In this document: in pieces, positions 8,472 to 17,946 of the stretch
How the letters are laid out: the number at the start of each line of letters is the position of its first letter
Numbering within the stretch: the first letter of the stretch is position 1
Origin: JACPFJ01 sp036504875
Lineage (GTDB): Bacteria > Desulfobacterota > Desulfuromonadia > Geobacterales > Pseudopelobacteraceae
Assembly (NCBI GenBank): GCA_036504875.1
Contig: DASXUK010000026.1
Coordinates: forward strand, 98,226 to 162,225
Reading direction: 5' to 3'
DNA length: 64,000 bases
Position numbers and translations under genes: made by a program
The notes under the pieces: model-generated
Database searches by the model: none
The model's input: only the letters and a program-made list of their open reading frames with translations
Told to the model about the DNA's origin: nothing

Positions 8472-10042
8472 GCGTCGCAGTGCCTGAACAGGAACTGGAA
8501 CTAACCGCCCGTAAACTGGGCTTGGATTGTCAGTCTGAAATTATCTCTGCTGAAGTGGACACCCTGCTGCTCTCCAAGGTGCCGTTGACCTTTGCCAGGA
8601 CAAATTCCATTTTGCCTCTGAATGAAGCGGCCGGCGTTGTCCGGATCGCCGTTGCCGGTCCGGCCGGTCTGCTGGCGCTGGATGAGCTGCGGCTTTTATT
8701 CGGCAAGCCGGTGCAGGGGGTACTGCTGCCGGCTGCTGTTCTGATTGACGCCATCAATCATGTTTATGCCGGTGTTTCTGGAACAGCCCGTGAGGTGCTG
8801 CAGGAGCTGGAGGGGGAAGACCTTTCCACAGTGGCGACCGAGTTCAATAATCCCAAGGATCTTCTGGATCTGGCCGATGAGGCCCCGGTTATCCGTCTGC
8901 TTAACTCAATCCTGTCGGAAGCAGTCAAGGAAAGAGTCAGCGATATACACATTGAGCCGTACGAGCGCGAGCTGCTGGTACGTTTCCGGATTGACGGCAT
9001 CCTCTATGAAAAACTCTCGCCTCCCAAAATAATTCAGGATGCCTTGGTCTCGCGCATCAAGATCATGTCCGGATTGAATATCGCCGAAAAACGCCTGCCC
9101 CAGGATGGTCGCATCCGCATCATCGTGGCGGGACGGGATGTCGACATCCGCGTTTCGATCATCCCCACCTTTTATGGCGAAAGGGCTGTACTGCGGCTTT
9201 TAGACAAGAAAAAAGGTATTCTTTCGCTGGCTGATATCGGGCTGGGGGAGGCGGGTGTCCAGACCATGGAGCGGATGCTCTCCCGCACCAGCGGCATCAT
9301 CCTGGTAACCGGGCCGACCGGCAGCGGTAAATCAACCACCCTATATGCCGCCTTGAATCGGCTCAACTCCAGTGAAAAGAACATTATCACCATCGAAGAC
9401 CCGATTGAATACCAGATCAAGGGCATTGGCCAGATCCAAGTCAATCCCAAGATCGAGCTGAACTTTTCCAGCGGTTTGCGTTCAATACTGCGTCAAGATC
9501 CTGACATCATTATGGTCGGTGAGATCCGTGATGCCGAAACAGCCGAGATTGCCATCCAGGCCAGCCTGACCGGGCATCTGGTGCTTTCCACCCTGCATAC
9601 CAATGATGCGGCTACGGCTGTGACACGTCTGGTAGATATGGGTATCGAGCCCTTCATGATCGCCTCCTCGCTTACGGCCGTCCTGGCCCAGCGTCTGGTG
9701 CGGGTGATATGCCCCTTCTGTCGTGAGGAGTATACGCCGGTCGAGCCGTATGCCGGCAGTGAGCAGCCGAAGAGACTCTATCGAGGACGGGGCTGCGACA
9801 AATGTTTCGGTCTGGGGACTCTGGGTAGGACCGCGATTTACGAAATAATGCCGGTTGATCAGGAAATATGTTCGATGATCATTCGTCGCTCCCATGCCGG
9901 TGAGATCAAGGATTATGCTGTTTCTAAAGGTATGAAGACTTTGCGGGACGACGGATTAGCCAGGGCGGAGGCAGGTATCACCACTATCGAAGAGGTGCTG
10001 CGTGTAACCCAGGATGATGACTATGCCGACATTCCGGTATAA
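8468..10042 (+). CDS. gspE: Type II secretion ATPase GspE
   Basis: A 524-residue cytoplasmic secretion ATPase that powers pseudopilus assembly. It has an N-terminal GspE/PilB domain, a Walker A loop GPTGSGKST (282-290), a Walker B region MVGEIRDAET, the His-box LSTLHTNDA, and a four-cysteine zinc module (C415, C418, C443, C446) characteristic of GspE/PilB. Length is typical. It overlaps gspD by four bases and gspF by about 20. The very short N-terminus makes GspE more likely than the type IV pilus ATPase PilB, and the flanking gspD and gspC agree. Confidence 0.95.
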   Translation: MSVAVPEQELELTARKLGLDCQSEIISAEVDTLLLSKVPLTFARTNSILPLNEAAGVVRIAVAGPAGLLALDELRLLFGKPVQGVLLPAAVLIDAINHVYAGVSGTAREVLQELEGEDLSTVATEFNNPKDLLDLADEAPVIRLLNSILSEAVKERVSDIHIEPYERELLVRFRIDGILYEKLSPPKIIQDALVSRIKIMSGLNIAEKRLPQDGRIRIIVAGRDVDIRVSIIPTFYGERAVLRLLDKKKGILSLADIGLGEAGVQTMERMLSRTSGIILVTGPTGSGKSTTLYAALNRLNSSEKNIITIEDPIEYQIKGIGQIQVNPKIELNFSSGLRSILRQDPDIIMVGEIRDAETAEIAIQASLTGHLVLSTLHTNDAATAVTRLVDMGIEPFMIASSLTAVLAQRLVRVICPFCREEYTPVEPYAGSEQPKRLYRGRGCDKCFGLGTLGRTAIYEIMPVDQEICSMIIRRSHAGEIKDYAVSKGMKTLRDDGLARAEAGITTIEEVLRVTQDDDYADIPV

Positions 10043-11234
10043 GGCTTACAGTTCTGCCGGGGCATCGGTTTCCGGAATAATCGAGGCTGATTCCGAGCGG
10101 AATGCCTTGGTCCAGCTCAAGGAAAAGGGGTTGCTGCCACGCGAGGTCCATGAAGAGGACACGATGCTACAGGGGGCAACCTCCTTTTCTTTTCGGCGCA
10201 CTGTTTCTACGGCTGATCTTTCCCTATTCACCCGCCGTTTGGCGACCCTGGTGGCATCGGCGGTACCGCTGTTTGAGGCGATGGGTTCTCTTTACGAACA
10301 GGAAGAGAGTGGTATACTCAAGCAAGTGCTGGCCCGGGTTCGCGACCATATAGCCGAAGGCGCCTCCCTGTCGCGCGCAATGATGGCGGACCCAAAGGTA
10401 TTCAACGAAAGCTATGTCAGCATGGTTTCGGCCGGCGAGGCCAGCGGCGCCCTGGATGTGGTACTGGAGCGGCTAGCGGATTTTCTTGAGGAACAGGAAG
10501 AGGTGCGAAACCGGGTTACCTCAGCCATGGCATATCCCTTGTTGATGATTCTGGTCGGCAGCGGGGTTATGCTGTTTCTACTGACATTTGTGATTCCCAA
10601 GATCGTGCTGATCTTTGAAGACAGCAAGGCCGCCCTACCTCTGATTACCGTCATCCTGATCAAGCTTAGCCATTTTCTGCAAGGCTGGTGGTGGATACCA
10701 ACCGGGCTTGCAATAGCATCTATCCCCGCCTACCGGGCCGCCATGCGCCGCGAGAAATTTCGGGCCAGAAGAGATGCCTTGCTGCTCAAGCTACCGGTTG
10801 CTGGAGGCATGTTGCAGCGCCTGATTCTGTCCCGTTTTGCTCGTGTGCTGGGTCTGCTGCTCTCCAGCGGCGTGCCGATCATACATGCTCTGGAGATTAC
10901 TTCCGAGGTGCTGGTAAACCGCGTTTACCGGCAATTTCTGCAAGAGGTCATGGAGGAAGTGGCTCAAGGTGGCAGCCTGTCGAACAGCCTGCGCAAAAGC
11001 CGACTCTTTCCTCCCATGCTGGTTCACCTGACCGGAGTTGGCGAGAAGGGGGGCAACCTGGAGGCGATGCTGCTTAAAGCCGGCGTTTCCTATGAGCGAG
11101 AATTTGCATCCCGCTTGACACGCTTGATGGGCCTTCTTGAGCCATTGCTGGTACTTGCCATGGGTCTGGCAGTCGGGATTGTTGTAATGGCGGTTCTGTT
11201 GCCGATTTTCGAGCTGAACCAATTGGTAAAATAA
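10023..11234 (+). CDS. gspF: Type II secretion inner-membrane platform protein GspF
   Basis: A 403-residue polytopic inner-membrane protein. It contains two copies of the T2SSF domain (about 65-190 and 265-390), each followed by hydrophobic segments, and the usual N-terminal MPTFRYKAYSSAG. Three in-frame ATGs lie close together; I prefer 10023, with AGGA eight bases upstream and the conserved MPTFRYKA beginning there. It overlaps the end of gspE. GspF couples the ATPase to pseudopilin assembly. The block stops here: the next gene is a sugar phosphorylase, not gspG. Confidence 0.93.
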   Translation: MPTFRYKAYSSAGASVSGIIEADSERNALVQLKEKGLLPREVHEEDTMLQGATSFSFRRTVSTADLSLFTRRLATLVASAVPLFEAMGSLYEQEESGILKQVLARVRDHIAEGASLSRAMMADPKVFNESYVSMVSAGEASGALDVVLERLADFLEEQEEVRNRVTSAMAYPLLMILVGSGVMLFLLTFVIPKIVLIFEDSKAALPLITVILIKLSHFLQGWWWIPTGLAIASIPAYRAAMRREKFRARRDALLLKLPVAGGMLQRLILSRFARVLGLLLSSGVPIIHALEITSEVLVNRVYRQFLQEVMEEVAQGGSLSNSLRKSRLFPPMLVHLTGVGEKGGNLEAMLLKAGVSYEREFASRLTRLMGLLEPLLVLAMGLAVGIVVMAVLLPIFELNQLVK

Positions 11235-11288
11235 GTCTTACCCTAATCCGTTGAACCAGTTTATGTGCAAGATATAGAGGGAGCTTTT

Positions 11289-13853
11289 ATGGACTTCAGC
11301 AAGATGTTGCACAAATTCACGGTGGTGCCTTCGCTCAGCGAGGATTTGGCCGCTCTTCAGCGCATAGCCTATAATCTTTGGTGGTCCTGGGAGCCGGACG
11401 CTATCGGCCTGTTCCGCCGCCTGGACCCGGAGTTGTGGCAGTCCACTCGTCATAATCCAGTGGAGATGCTGGGGATCCTCCAGCAGACTACCCTTGAAAC
11501 ACTAAAAGCAGATGACGGCTTTATGGCCCACCTGCGAATGGTGGACGAAAAACTTACCGAATATATGCAGGCAAAGACCTGGTTTCACAAGAAATGCAAT
11601 GGCAGCCTGAAGATGCAGACCGCCTATTTCTCAATGGAATTTGGCCTGCATGAATCGCTCCCCATCTATTCCGGTGGCCTCGGCATCTTGGCCGGTGATC
11701 ATCTTAAATCTGCCAGTGATCTAGGCCTGCCGCTGGTCGGTGTCGGCCTGCTCTACCGGCAGGGCTACTTTCGCCAGTATCTGAACAATGAAGGCTGGCA
11801 ACAGGAATACTACCCCGAGAATGACTTCTATAACCTGCCGTTAATCCTTGAACGTGATGAAAAGGGCACGCCGCTGGAATTTGAGCTGGATTTCGGTAAC
11901 CGCCATTTCAGGGTGCACATCTGGAGAGTCCAGGTCGGCCGGGTACCGCTCTATCTACTGGACACCAATCTGGAGTCCAACTCCCCGGAAGATCGGCTCA
12001 TAACCGCCCAACTATATTTTGGCGACAAGGAAATGCGCATCCTGCAGGAGATTCTGCTCGGGATCGGAGGCATCCGGGCCCTGCGTCTGCTGGGGATAAT
12101 TCCGAACGTCTGTCACATGAATGAAGGGCATGCCGCCTTCCTGGCGCTGGAGCGCATCCGTCTTTTGATGGAAAAACGAAACGTCACCTTTGGCGAGGCC
12201 CGCGAGATTGTCAGCGCCGGAAATGTTTTTACCACCCACACCCCGGTTGAGGCCGGCATTGATCATTTTGCGCCGGAACTGGTCGATAAGTTCTTTGGTC
12301 GTTACTATAAATCAGTCGGTCTTTCACGCGAGGATTTCCTTGGACTGGGGCGGCAGAATCCGCACAATTCTCAGGAGACGTACTGCATGGCGGTTCTGGC
12401 GCTTAAGCTGGCCGGTAATGCCAACGGTGTCAGCCAGCTGCATGGTGAGGTCTCCCGCAAGATGTGGAAGAATCTCTGGCCTGAGCTGCCCGAGGAACAA
12501 CTCCCGCTTGGTTCCATAACCAATGGCGTGCATACCCGTACCTGGATGTCCAATCATATGGCCAGTCTGCTGGTTCGTTATCTAGGGACTCGCTGGCTGG
12601 ACGATCCCACCGACCATAATGCCTGGCGTCGGATCGCCAAAATACCGGACGCCGAATTGTGGCGCACCCAGCAGAGCGGTCGCGAGCGGCTGGTGGATTT
12701 TGCCCGCCGCCGTCTCATGGTTCAGCTCAAGCAGGTCGGGGCCACCACCAAAGAAATCGCGATCGCCCAGGAGGTACTCGACCCGGAGGTTCTTACAATC
12801 GGGTTTGCCCGCCGCTTTGCAACCTATAAACGCGGGACGCTGCTGCTGCAGGACCTGGATCGTCTCTCTCGGATTCTTAACAACGCGGAGATGCCGGTGC
12901 AGATCATCTTTGCCGGCAAGGCCCACCCCCAGGATCAGGAAGGCAAGGAGTTGATCCGCCAGATTGTTCAGGTCTCACATCAGGAGCGATTCCGCCACCG
13001 CATTGTCTTTATCGAGGACTATGACATGGAAGTGGCCCGCCATCTGGTGCAAGGGGTGGACGTATGGCTCAACACGCCGCTCCGGCCAATGGAAGCCAGC
13101 GGCACCAGTGGTATGAAAGTGGCCTTTAATGGCGGACTCAACATGAGTATCCTGGATGGCTGGTGGTGCGAGGGATACCAGAACAATAACGGTTGGGCCA
13201 TAGGAAAAGGGGAGGTTTACGAGGATATCGGTTATCAGAACCAGGTGGAGGGGCGCGCCACCTATGATCTTCTGGAAAAAGAGGTCGTGCCACTGTTCTA
13301 TGAGCGCGGCAGCGATGCCATACCCCGCTCATGGGTAGCGATCATGAAAGCCTCCATGCTCAGTCTCTGCCCGGTCTTTTCAACAGATCGCATGGTGCAG
13401 GAATATACCAGCCGTTCCTATCTGCCCTCTTATCAGCAGTGGCGCCAGCTGGTGGGCGATGACCTGGCCTTGGCTCTTGATCTGGCCCGCTGGAAGGAGC
13501 GGATCTTCAAGCTCTGGCCGCAGGTGCGGATCGAAATGGCTGAAGCGGAAGCCAGCGATGCCGTGGCAGTTGGCAGTAATATTACCATTACAGCCCGCGT
13601 GGCGCTGGGCGAAGTGGCAGTTGACGAGGTTGCAGTGGAGGGTTATTTCGGGGTGCTGGATTCTACCGGCAATATCCAGGGGGGAGAGATAGTCGGCTTG
13701 AATCAGCTTAATGATTTAGGCAATGGGCTCTATCAGTTCTCCGGAGAGATTGAATGCCGTTTTTGTGGCCGGCATGGTTTTATGTTGCGGGTCATGCCGC
13801 GGCATAAGGTGCTGGGCAACATGTATGAACCTGGTTACCTAATTTGGGGCTGA
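11289..13853 (+). CDS. glgP: Alpha-glucan (glycogen) phosphorylase, GT35 family
   Basis: An 854-residue cytoplasmic, PLP-dependent enzyme that releases glucose 1-phosphate from glycogen or maltodextrin. It is of the TIGR02094 type, with the extra N-terminal domain (LQRIAYNLWWSWEPDA) that classical muscle-type enzymes lack. The cofactor lysine is K610 in EASGTSGMKVAFNG, the conserved PLP site. I start at the ATG at 11289 because GAGGGAGC lies just upstream; a GTG at 11265 has no such site. It stands 54 bases after gspF, and the phosphohexomutase that would use its product follows three genes later. No branching enzyme or glycogen synthase is in the window. Confidence 0.95.
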   Translation: MDFSKMLHKFTVVPSLSEDLAALQRIAYNLWWSWEPDAIGLFRRLDPELWQSTRHNPVEMLGILQQTTLETLKADDGFMAHLRMVDEKLTEYMQAKTWFHKKCNGSLKMQTAYFSMEFGLHESLPIYSGGLGILAGDHLKSASDLGLPLVGVGLLYRQGYFRQYLNNEGWQQEYYPENDFYNLPLILERDEKGTPLEFELDFGNRHFRVHIWRVQVGRVPLYLLDTNLESNSPEDRLITAQLYFGDKEMRILQEILLGIGGIRALRLLGIIPNVCHMNEGHAAFLALERIRLLMEKRNVTFGEAREIVSAGNVFTTHTPVEAGIDHFAPELVDKFFGRYYKSVGLSREDFLGLGRQNPHNSQETYCMAVLALKLAGNANGVSQLHGEVSRKMWKNLWPELPEEQLPLGSITNGVHTRTWMSNHMASLLVRYLGTRWLDDPTDHNAWRRIAKIPDAELWRTQQSGRERLVDFARRRLMVQLKQVGATTKEIAIAQEVLDPEVLTIGFARRFATYKRGTLLLQDLDRLSRILNNAEMPVQIIFAGKAHPQDQEGKELIRQIVQVSHQERFRHRIVFIEDYDMEVARHLVQGVDVWLNTPLRPMEASGTSGMKVAFNGGLNMSILDGWWCEGYQNNNGWAIGKGEVYEDIGYQNQVEGRATYDLLEKEVVPLFYERGSDAIPRSWVAIMKASMLSLCPVFSTDRMVQEYTSRSYLPSYQQWRQLVGDDLALALDLARWKERIFKLWPQVRIEMAEAEASDAVAVGSNITITARVALGEVAVDEVAVEGYFGVLDSTGNIQGGEIVGLNQLNDLGNGLYQFSGEIECRFCGRHGFMLRVMPRHKVLGNMYEPGYLIWG

Positions 13854-13995
13854 GGCTGTCTTCGTAGGCTCATCCAGGGGCTCCTTGGCGTGCTTTCGTC
13901 GCTCGGTTCTCGCCCCCTTGATATTATAGTGATGCCCCTGCGTATAAAGTTCCGCTTGAAATCTAAATAAGCAGCCAAATTAATCACAGCTAACT

Positions 13996-14013
13996 CAGCA
14001 TGCTAGCACGCTG
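13996..14013. repeat. Near-perfect 18-bp palindrome just before the FliK-like gene
   Basis: CAGCATGCT and AGCACGCTG are reverse complements at eight of nine positions with no loop. The palindrome ends ten bases before the ATG at 14024, where the ribosome binding site lies. It may be a protein-binding operator or a short cruciform; the function is unknown. The surrounding gap of 170 bases has no clear terminator for glgP. Confidence 0.4.
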
Positions 14014-14023
14014 AACGGAATCT

Positions 14024-16249
14024 ATGGCAATAACCGCTGATATCCAGCAACAGGTTTTCGACCTTCTCTCCCGAGCCTCTAATCTTTCCTTTGTTAGTGC
14101 TGAAGAGGAAACAACCGGTTCAACACGGCTTGCTCTGGCCCCTGGTCAAAAAGTGACGGCCGAGGTGCTGACAAAGTTCCCCGATAATCGGGTCCAGGTT
14201 CAGATCGGCAGCGAGCGCTTTAACATGCAATTGCCCCTGACCGTGCGTCAGGGACAAAGCCTGGAACTGACCTTTGTCTCGGCCGCCCCACGCGCGACAT
14301 TTGCGATTGCCCGTCCGACAGGGGCGGCCCAGCCGGTCAGCCTGTCGGATGCCTCGCGCCTGCTGGGTTTGCTGGTGGATAATGAGCAGGTCGGCGATCC
14401 CCAGCTGCGGGCTTCTTTACAGAGTATCGGTGACATTCTGCGGCGCACCGCCGGAGCCGGCGTACTGGCAAACCTCATGGATGAGGCCATTACTTATGGC
14501 AGCACCCAGCAGGAGGTGGTGAAAAGCCCCGCACCGGCAGGGCCGAATATTGCGAGCGATAAACAGGAGGCAGTGAATTTTGAGGGGCTTGGCCGCCTGA
14601 CCGCTGAAGCGACGCGATTGACCGTTTTTGAATCCAATGCAGCTCGGATTCTAGAAAATATCGCCAGAAATTCCCGGTTCATTCTGGTCGAGGCAACCAA
14701 TCAACCGGTAGTGCCGCTGCCGCTCCTTCCGGGGGAAGAGGTGGATGCCTCCGTGTTGGGAACTCTGCCGGGCGGGCGAGCCTTTGTACAGGTTGCCGGT
14801 ACAAGCCTTGAACTAATCCTTCCCCGGACTGTTCCCAGCGGTGAGATTCTGCGGCTGACCTATATCTCCTCCCTGCCCAAACCGCTTTTTGCCCTTCCCC
14901 GTAGCGGACCCGATCTGAGCGCCAGTAATATAAGCGGGGCCGGGCGTTGGTTAGGCGTGCTGGAACACAGCCATGGGGGGCTGTCTGATCAACAGTTATA
15001 TGTGCTTGAAAGACTGAATACCGTTTTAAAGAGCCTGCCGCCTGATTCACCAGCTTTTACGGCAATTCAGGATGAGGCTACCACCTACCATGCCGCCCTC
15101 AGGCAGGGACAGCAATCAACTGAACAACAGTCTCCGGCGGCAGCAGTCATGGGTGGGTCTTCCCCTCTTTTACCGGGTAACGGTGTCATACTCAGCGATG
15201 ACATGGCCAAGCTCCTACAGGCGCTTATCAAGGGAAACCGGCTGGCGCTACTGGAGGCGATTAATCAACAGGCCATGCCGCTGGGATTTGCAGCGGGACA
15301 GCAGTTTAAAGGGGAGGTTTTGGCCTCTTTGGGTGGCGGCAGTTTTTTGGTACAGGTCGCAGATCAAGCCTTGGAGTTCAGCATGCCGAAAGGCATAAAA
15401 AAAGGCGATCGCATAAACCTGTTTTTTATTACTGATGAAAACCAGCCGACCTTCCTGATGGCGCGCTTCGGCCGCTCCGGCGATTCGCGGGTCAGCGATA
15501 CCGGCCGGTGGTTAAGTGGTTTTCTGAGGGCCTCCGCTGAGCAAATGCCGGCCCAGGCCACAATGGGCCTTCTGAAAATTCTTCTGGGTGGGCCGCCGGC
15601 GGATGCTGCCCAGGTCGGGAGTCAGCTTCAACAGGGCTTGCGGGAGAGCGGCCTTTTTTATGAAGCACACTTGACCCGCTGGTTTCAAGGGGAATATCCG
15701 CTTGACAGTATCCTGCGTGAACCGCAAGGGAGCTTTTCAAAGCTAAAACAACAGTTGGTGGTTCAGAATCTTGACGCTAAAGCGCCAGTTGAAGAGACTC
15801 TTTCGGTTGTGAAGAACAACCCAGAGACAATGGCGGCACTTTTCAAAAAAGCCGGCGATTCACAGGGTCACGAAGGTATTGCGGATCAACGGACCCTTTC
15901 GGTAGTCCGGGAACAGTTACAAGCCTTACAGAGCGGACAAATGACCTTTCGAGGTGAACTGTTCCCGGGACAGCACCTGGAGTGGAAGGTAAGCGAACGT
16001 GAATCACACAGAAATGCCTCTGGCACACAGGAACGGGCCTGGAATACGGAATTACAGCTGGACCTGCCCAAGCTGGGCAACATCAGGGCCAAACTGAAGG
16101 TGGATGGCAACCGCGTCAGTATCGATATCCTGACCGGCGAAGCCGGTTCGGCGGAAGTATTGCACGTCAGTCGCACGACCCTGATCGAGCAGTTACAGGT
16201 AGCCGGGCTCGCTCCGGTTGTGATCGAGGTTCGTCATGAAACGCCCTGA
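14024..16249 (+). CDS. FliK-like hook-length/secretion-switch protein with three internal repeats
   Basis: A 741-residue protein. The C-terminal 100 residues (LPKLGNIRAKLKVDGNRVSI, then LIEQLQVAGLAPVVIEV) match the Flg_hook domain of FliK, which interacts with FlhB to switch export specificity. Ahead of it lie three tandem copies of a unit of about 190 residues (near 7-200, 205-390, 391-560). Each has a beta-rich core (40-97, 236-293, 425-482) beginning PGQ/PGEE/AGQQ and containing a VQV strand, then a helix with RLLGLL/RWLGVL/RWLSGF. The ribosome binding site (CGGA) is weak. It overlaps the FlhB-C-like gene by 14 bases. A second, ordinary fliK lies at 29675, so this is a paralogue. No signal peptide is seen, as expected of a type III export substrate. 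Confidence 0.75.
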   Translation: MAITADIQQQVFDLLSRASNLSFVSAEEETTGSTRLALAPGQKVTAEVLTKFPDNRVQVQIGSERFNMQLPLTVRQGQSLELTFVSAAPRATFAIARPTGAAQPVSLSDASRLLGLLVDNEQVGDPQLRASLQSIGDILRRTAGAGVLANLMDEAITYGSTQQEVVKSPAPAGPNIASDKQEAVNFEGLGRLTAEATRLTVFESNAARILENIARNSRFILVEATNQPVVPLPLLPGEEVDASVLGTLPGGRAFVQVAGTSLELILPRTVPSGEILRLTYISSLPKPLFALPRSGPDLSASNISGAGRWLGVLEHSHGGLSDQQLYVLERLNTVLKSLPPDSPAFTAIQDEATTYHAALRQGQQSTEQQSPAAAVMGGSSPLLPGNGVILSDDMAKLLQALIKGNRLALLEAINQQAMPLGFAAGQQFKGEVLASLGGGSFLVQVADQALEFSMPKGIKKGDRINLFFITDENQPTFLMARFGRSGDSRVSDTGRWLSGFLRASAEQMPAQATMGLLKILLGGPPADAAQVGSQLQQGLRESGLFYEAHLTRWFQGEYPLDSILREPQGSFSKLKQQLVVQNLDAKAPVEETLSVVKNNPETMAALFKKAGDSQGHEGIADQRTLSVVREQLQALQSGQMTFRGELFPGQHLEWKVSERESHRNASGTQERAWNTELQLDLPKLGNIRAKLKVDGNRVSIDILTGEAGSAEVLHVSRTTLIEQLQVAGLAPVVIEVRHETP

Positions 16250-16508
16250 TCAGGAAGAACGTAAGGCAGCTGCGCTTTCTTATAAGCAAGGTCATTATGC
16301 ACCGGTGGTGGTGGCCAAGGGTAGGGGGGTGGTGGCCGAGGCGATCATTGCCTGTGCCCATGAAGCCGGTGTCTATGTCCATGATTCACCTGAGCTGGTT
16401 AACCTTCTGATGCAGGTGGATGCCGACCAATTTATTCCGCCGGAGCTATACCGGGCAGTAGCAGAACTTCTGGTATGGTTATACCGGATGGAGCAGGAAG
16501 TACACTGA
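16236..16508 (+). CDS. Free-standing FlhB C-terminal-domain protein (FhlB/YlqH type)
   Basis: A 90-residue protein equivalent to the part of FlhB after its self-cleavage site. It aligns with the flhB of this window without gaps over about 70 residues: APVVVAKGRGVVAEAI against APLVIAKGADVMAQAI, and IPPELYRAVAELLVWLYRM against IPESLYAAVAEVLAYVYRL. It has no membrane part and no NPTH site, so it mimics the mature FlhB-CC fragment. Such proteins can support the FliK-dependent switch in other bacteria. The 14-base overlap with the FliK-like gene suggests that the two proteins work together, which is inference. Confidence 0.85.
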   Translation: MKRPDQEERKAAALSYKQGHYAPVVVAKGRGVVAEAIIACAHEAGVYVHDSPELVNLLMQVDADQFIPPELYRAVAELLVWLYRMEQEVH

Positions 16509-16536
16509 CAACAGTATTTTGTTACAGGGAGGATGC

Positions 16537-17946
16537 ATGCAGATCAAATTCGGAACTGACGGCTGGAGAGGCGTGATCGCCCGTGATTTCACCTTTGATA
16601 ACCTCTCTCTGGTTGCACAGGCAACCATGGATTATCTTAATCGGGAAGGCCTGGGGGATAAGGGGCTGGTGATAGGCTATGATCGCCGTTTTCTTTCCCG
16701 TGATTTTGCCTGGCGGGTGGCTGAGATCGCTGCCGGTAATGACATCCGGGTGCGGCTGACAGATGGTTATGCCCCGACTCCGGCGGTGTCATGGGCGGTT
16801 CGTGAATCTGGTGCCGGGGCCGGGGTGATGATTACGGCCAGTCATAACCCGCCCGAGTATAATGGCTTTAAGATAAAGGAAGCCTTCGGAGGTTCGGCGC
16901 GCCCCTCAACGACGAAAATCCTGGAGGAAATCGTTGCCTTTAATTCTGCCAATGGTCGCCGTGTAATAGCTCTGCCCTTTAATGAAGGCAAACGGAAGGG
17001 TATGATCGAGATATTCGACCCCTGTGAAGGTTATTTCCGCCAGATCGGGCGTTATGTGGATCTGGATTTGATTGCCAAAGCAGGTATTTCAGCGGTAGTA
17101 GACCCAATGTATGGGGCCGGATCCGGATTTATACCGCGTCTATTAAAAGGAGTGACTGAGATTCACAACGATGAGAATCCCAACTTCGGCGGCCGCCCCC
17201 CGGAGCCGATCGGCGAAAATCTAACTGAACTGGCGGAGCTTGTCAGATCAGGAAAATATAAGGTTGGTCTGGCCCTGGATGGTGATGCTGATCGCATCGG
17301 TGCTGTAGATGAAAATGGAGATTTCTTCTCATCCCACTGTATCTTTACCGTAATTTTACGGCACCTGATCGAGCACAAAAAAATGCGCGGCAGTGTGGTC
17401 AAGACCGTTTCAACAACCCGTATGATCGACCTGCTGGCCAAGAAATACGAACTAGCCCTCTTCGAGACGCCAATCGGCTTCAAGCACATCTGTGAGCTGA
17501 TGCTGACCGAGGACATCCTGATGGGTGGCGAGGAATCCGGAGGATTGGGGGTCAAAGGTCACATTCCCGAACGCGATGGCATACTTCTGGGGTTGTTGCT
17601 GCTGGAGGCGATGGCGGTGAGCGGCAAAGGCTTACGTGAGCTACTGGACGAGACGATGGAGGAGATCGGCCAGTTTTTCTATCGCCGCATTGACCGGCGG
17701 ATTGAAGATCCCGAAAAAGATCAGCTGATTATGCGGTTGAAAGCAAGTCCCCCGAAGGAAATCGATGGTCAGCAGGTATCAGCGACCAACTTTAGTGACG
17801 GCTTCAAATTTTGCTTTGAAAATGGGGATTGGATGCTGATCCGCCCATCAGGAACCGAGCCTGTTTTACGCCTTTACAGTGAAGCCGGAGCGCCTGAGCA
17901 GGTTGAACGGTTGCTGCGGGCTGCTGGTGTAATTGCCGGCATCTAA
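16537..17946 (+). CDS. Phosphoglucomutase/phosphomannomutase
   Basis: A 469-residue cytoplasmic alpha-D-phosphohexomutase. The phosphoserine loop TASHNPPEYNG carries S102, the metal loop is LDGDADRIG, the sugar-specificity loop is GGEESGG, and the phosphate-binding loop is RPSGTEP. All four active-site segments of the family are therefore intact. The start at 16537 follows AGGGAGG; an upstream TTG at 16519 overlaps that site. Substrate preference (glucose or mannose phosphate) cannot be fixed from the loops alone. Glycogen phosphorylase upstream produces glucose 1-phosphate, so phosphoglucomutase activity is the natural reading. Confidence 0.92.
   Translation: MQIKFGTDGWRGVIARDFTFDNLSLVAQATMDYLNREGLGDKGLVIGYDRRFLSRDFAWRVAEIAAGNDIRVRLTDGYAPTPAVSWAVRESGAGAGVMITASHNPPEYNGFKIKEAFGGSARPSTTKILEEIVAFNSANGRRVIALPFNEGKRKGMIEIFDPCEGYFRQIGRYVDLDLIAKAGISAVVDPMYGAGSGFIPRLLKGVTEIHNDENPNFGGRPPEPIGENLTELAELVRSGKYKVGLALDGDADRIGAVDENGDFFSSHCIFTVILRHLIEHKKMRGSVVKTVSTTRMIDLLAKKYELALFETPIGFKHICELMLTEDILMGGEESGGLGVKGHIPERDGILLGLLLLEAMAVSGKGLRELLDETMEEIGQFFYRRIDRRIEDPEKDQLIMRLKASPPKEIDGQQVSATNFSDGFKFCFENGDWMLIRPSGTEPVLRLYSEAGAPEQVERLLRAAGVIAGI

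Noticed and set aside
13945..13970. TAAAGTTC...ATAA resembling a sigma-28 promoter before the FliK-like gene
   Set aside because: The -35 is good, but the -10 lacks GCCG and the spacer is 10 instead of 11; too weak to call.
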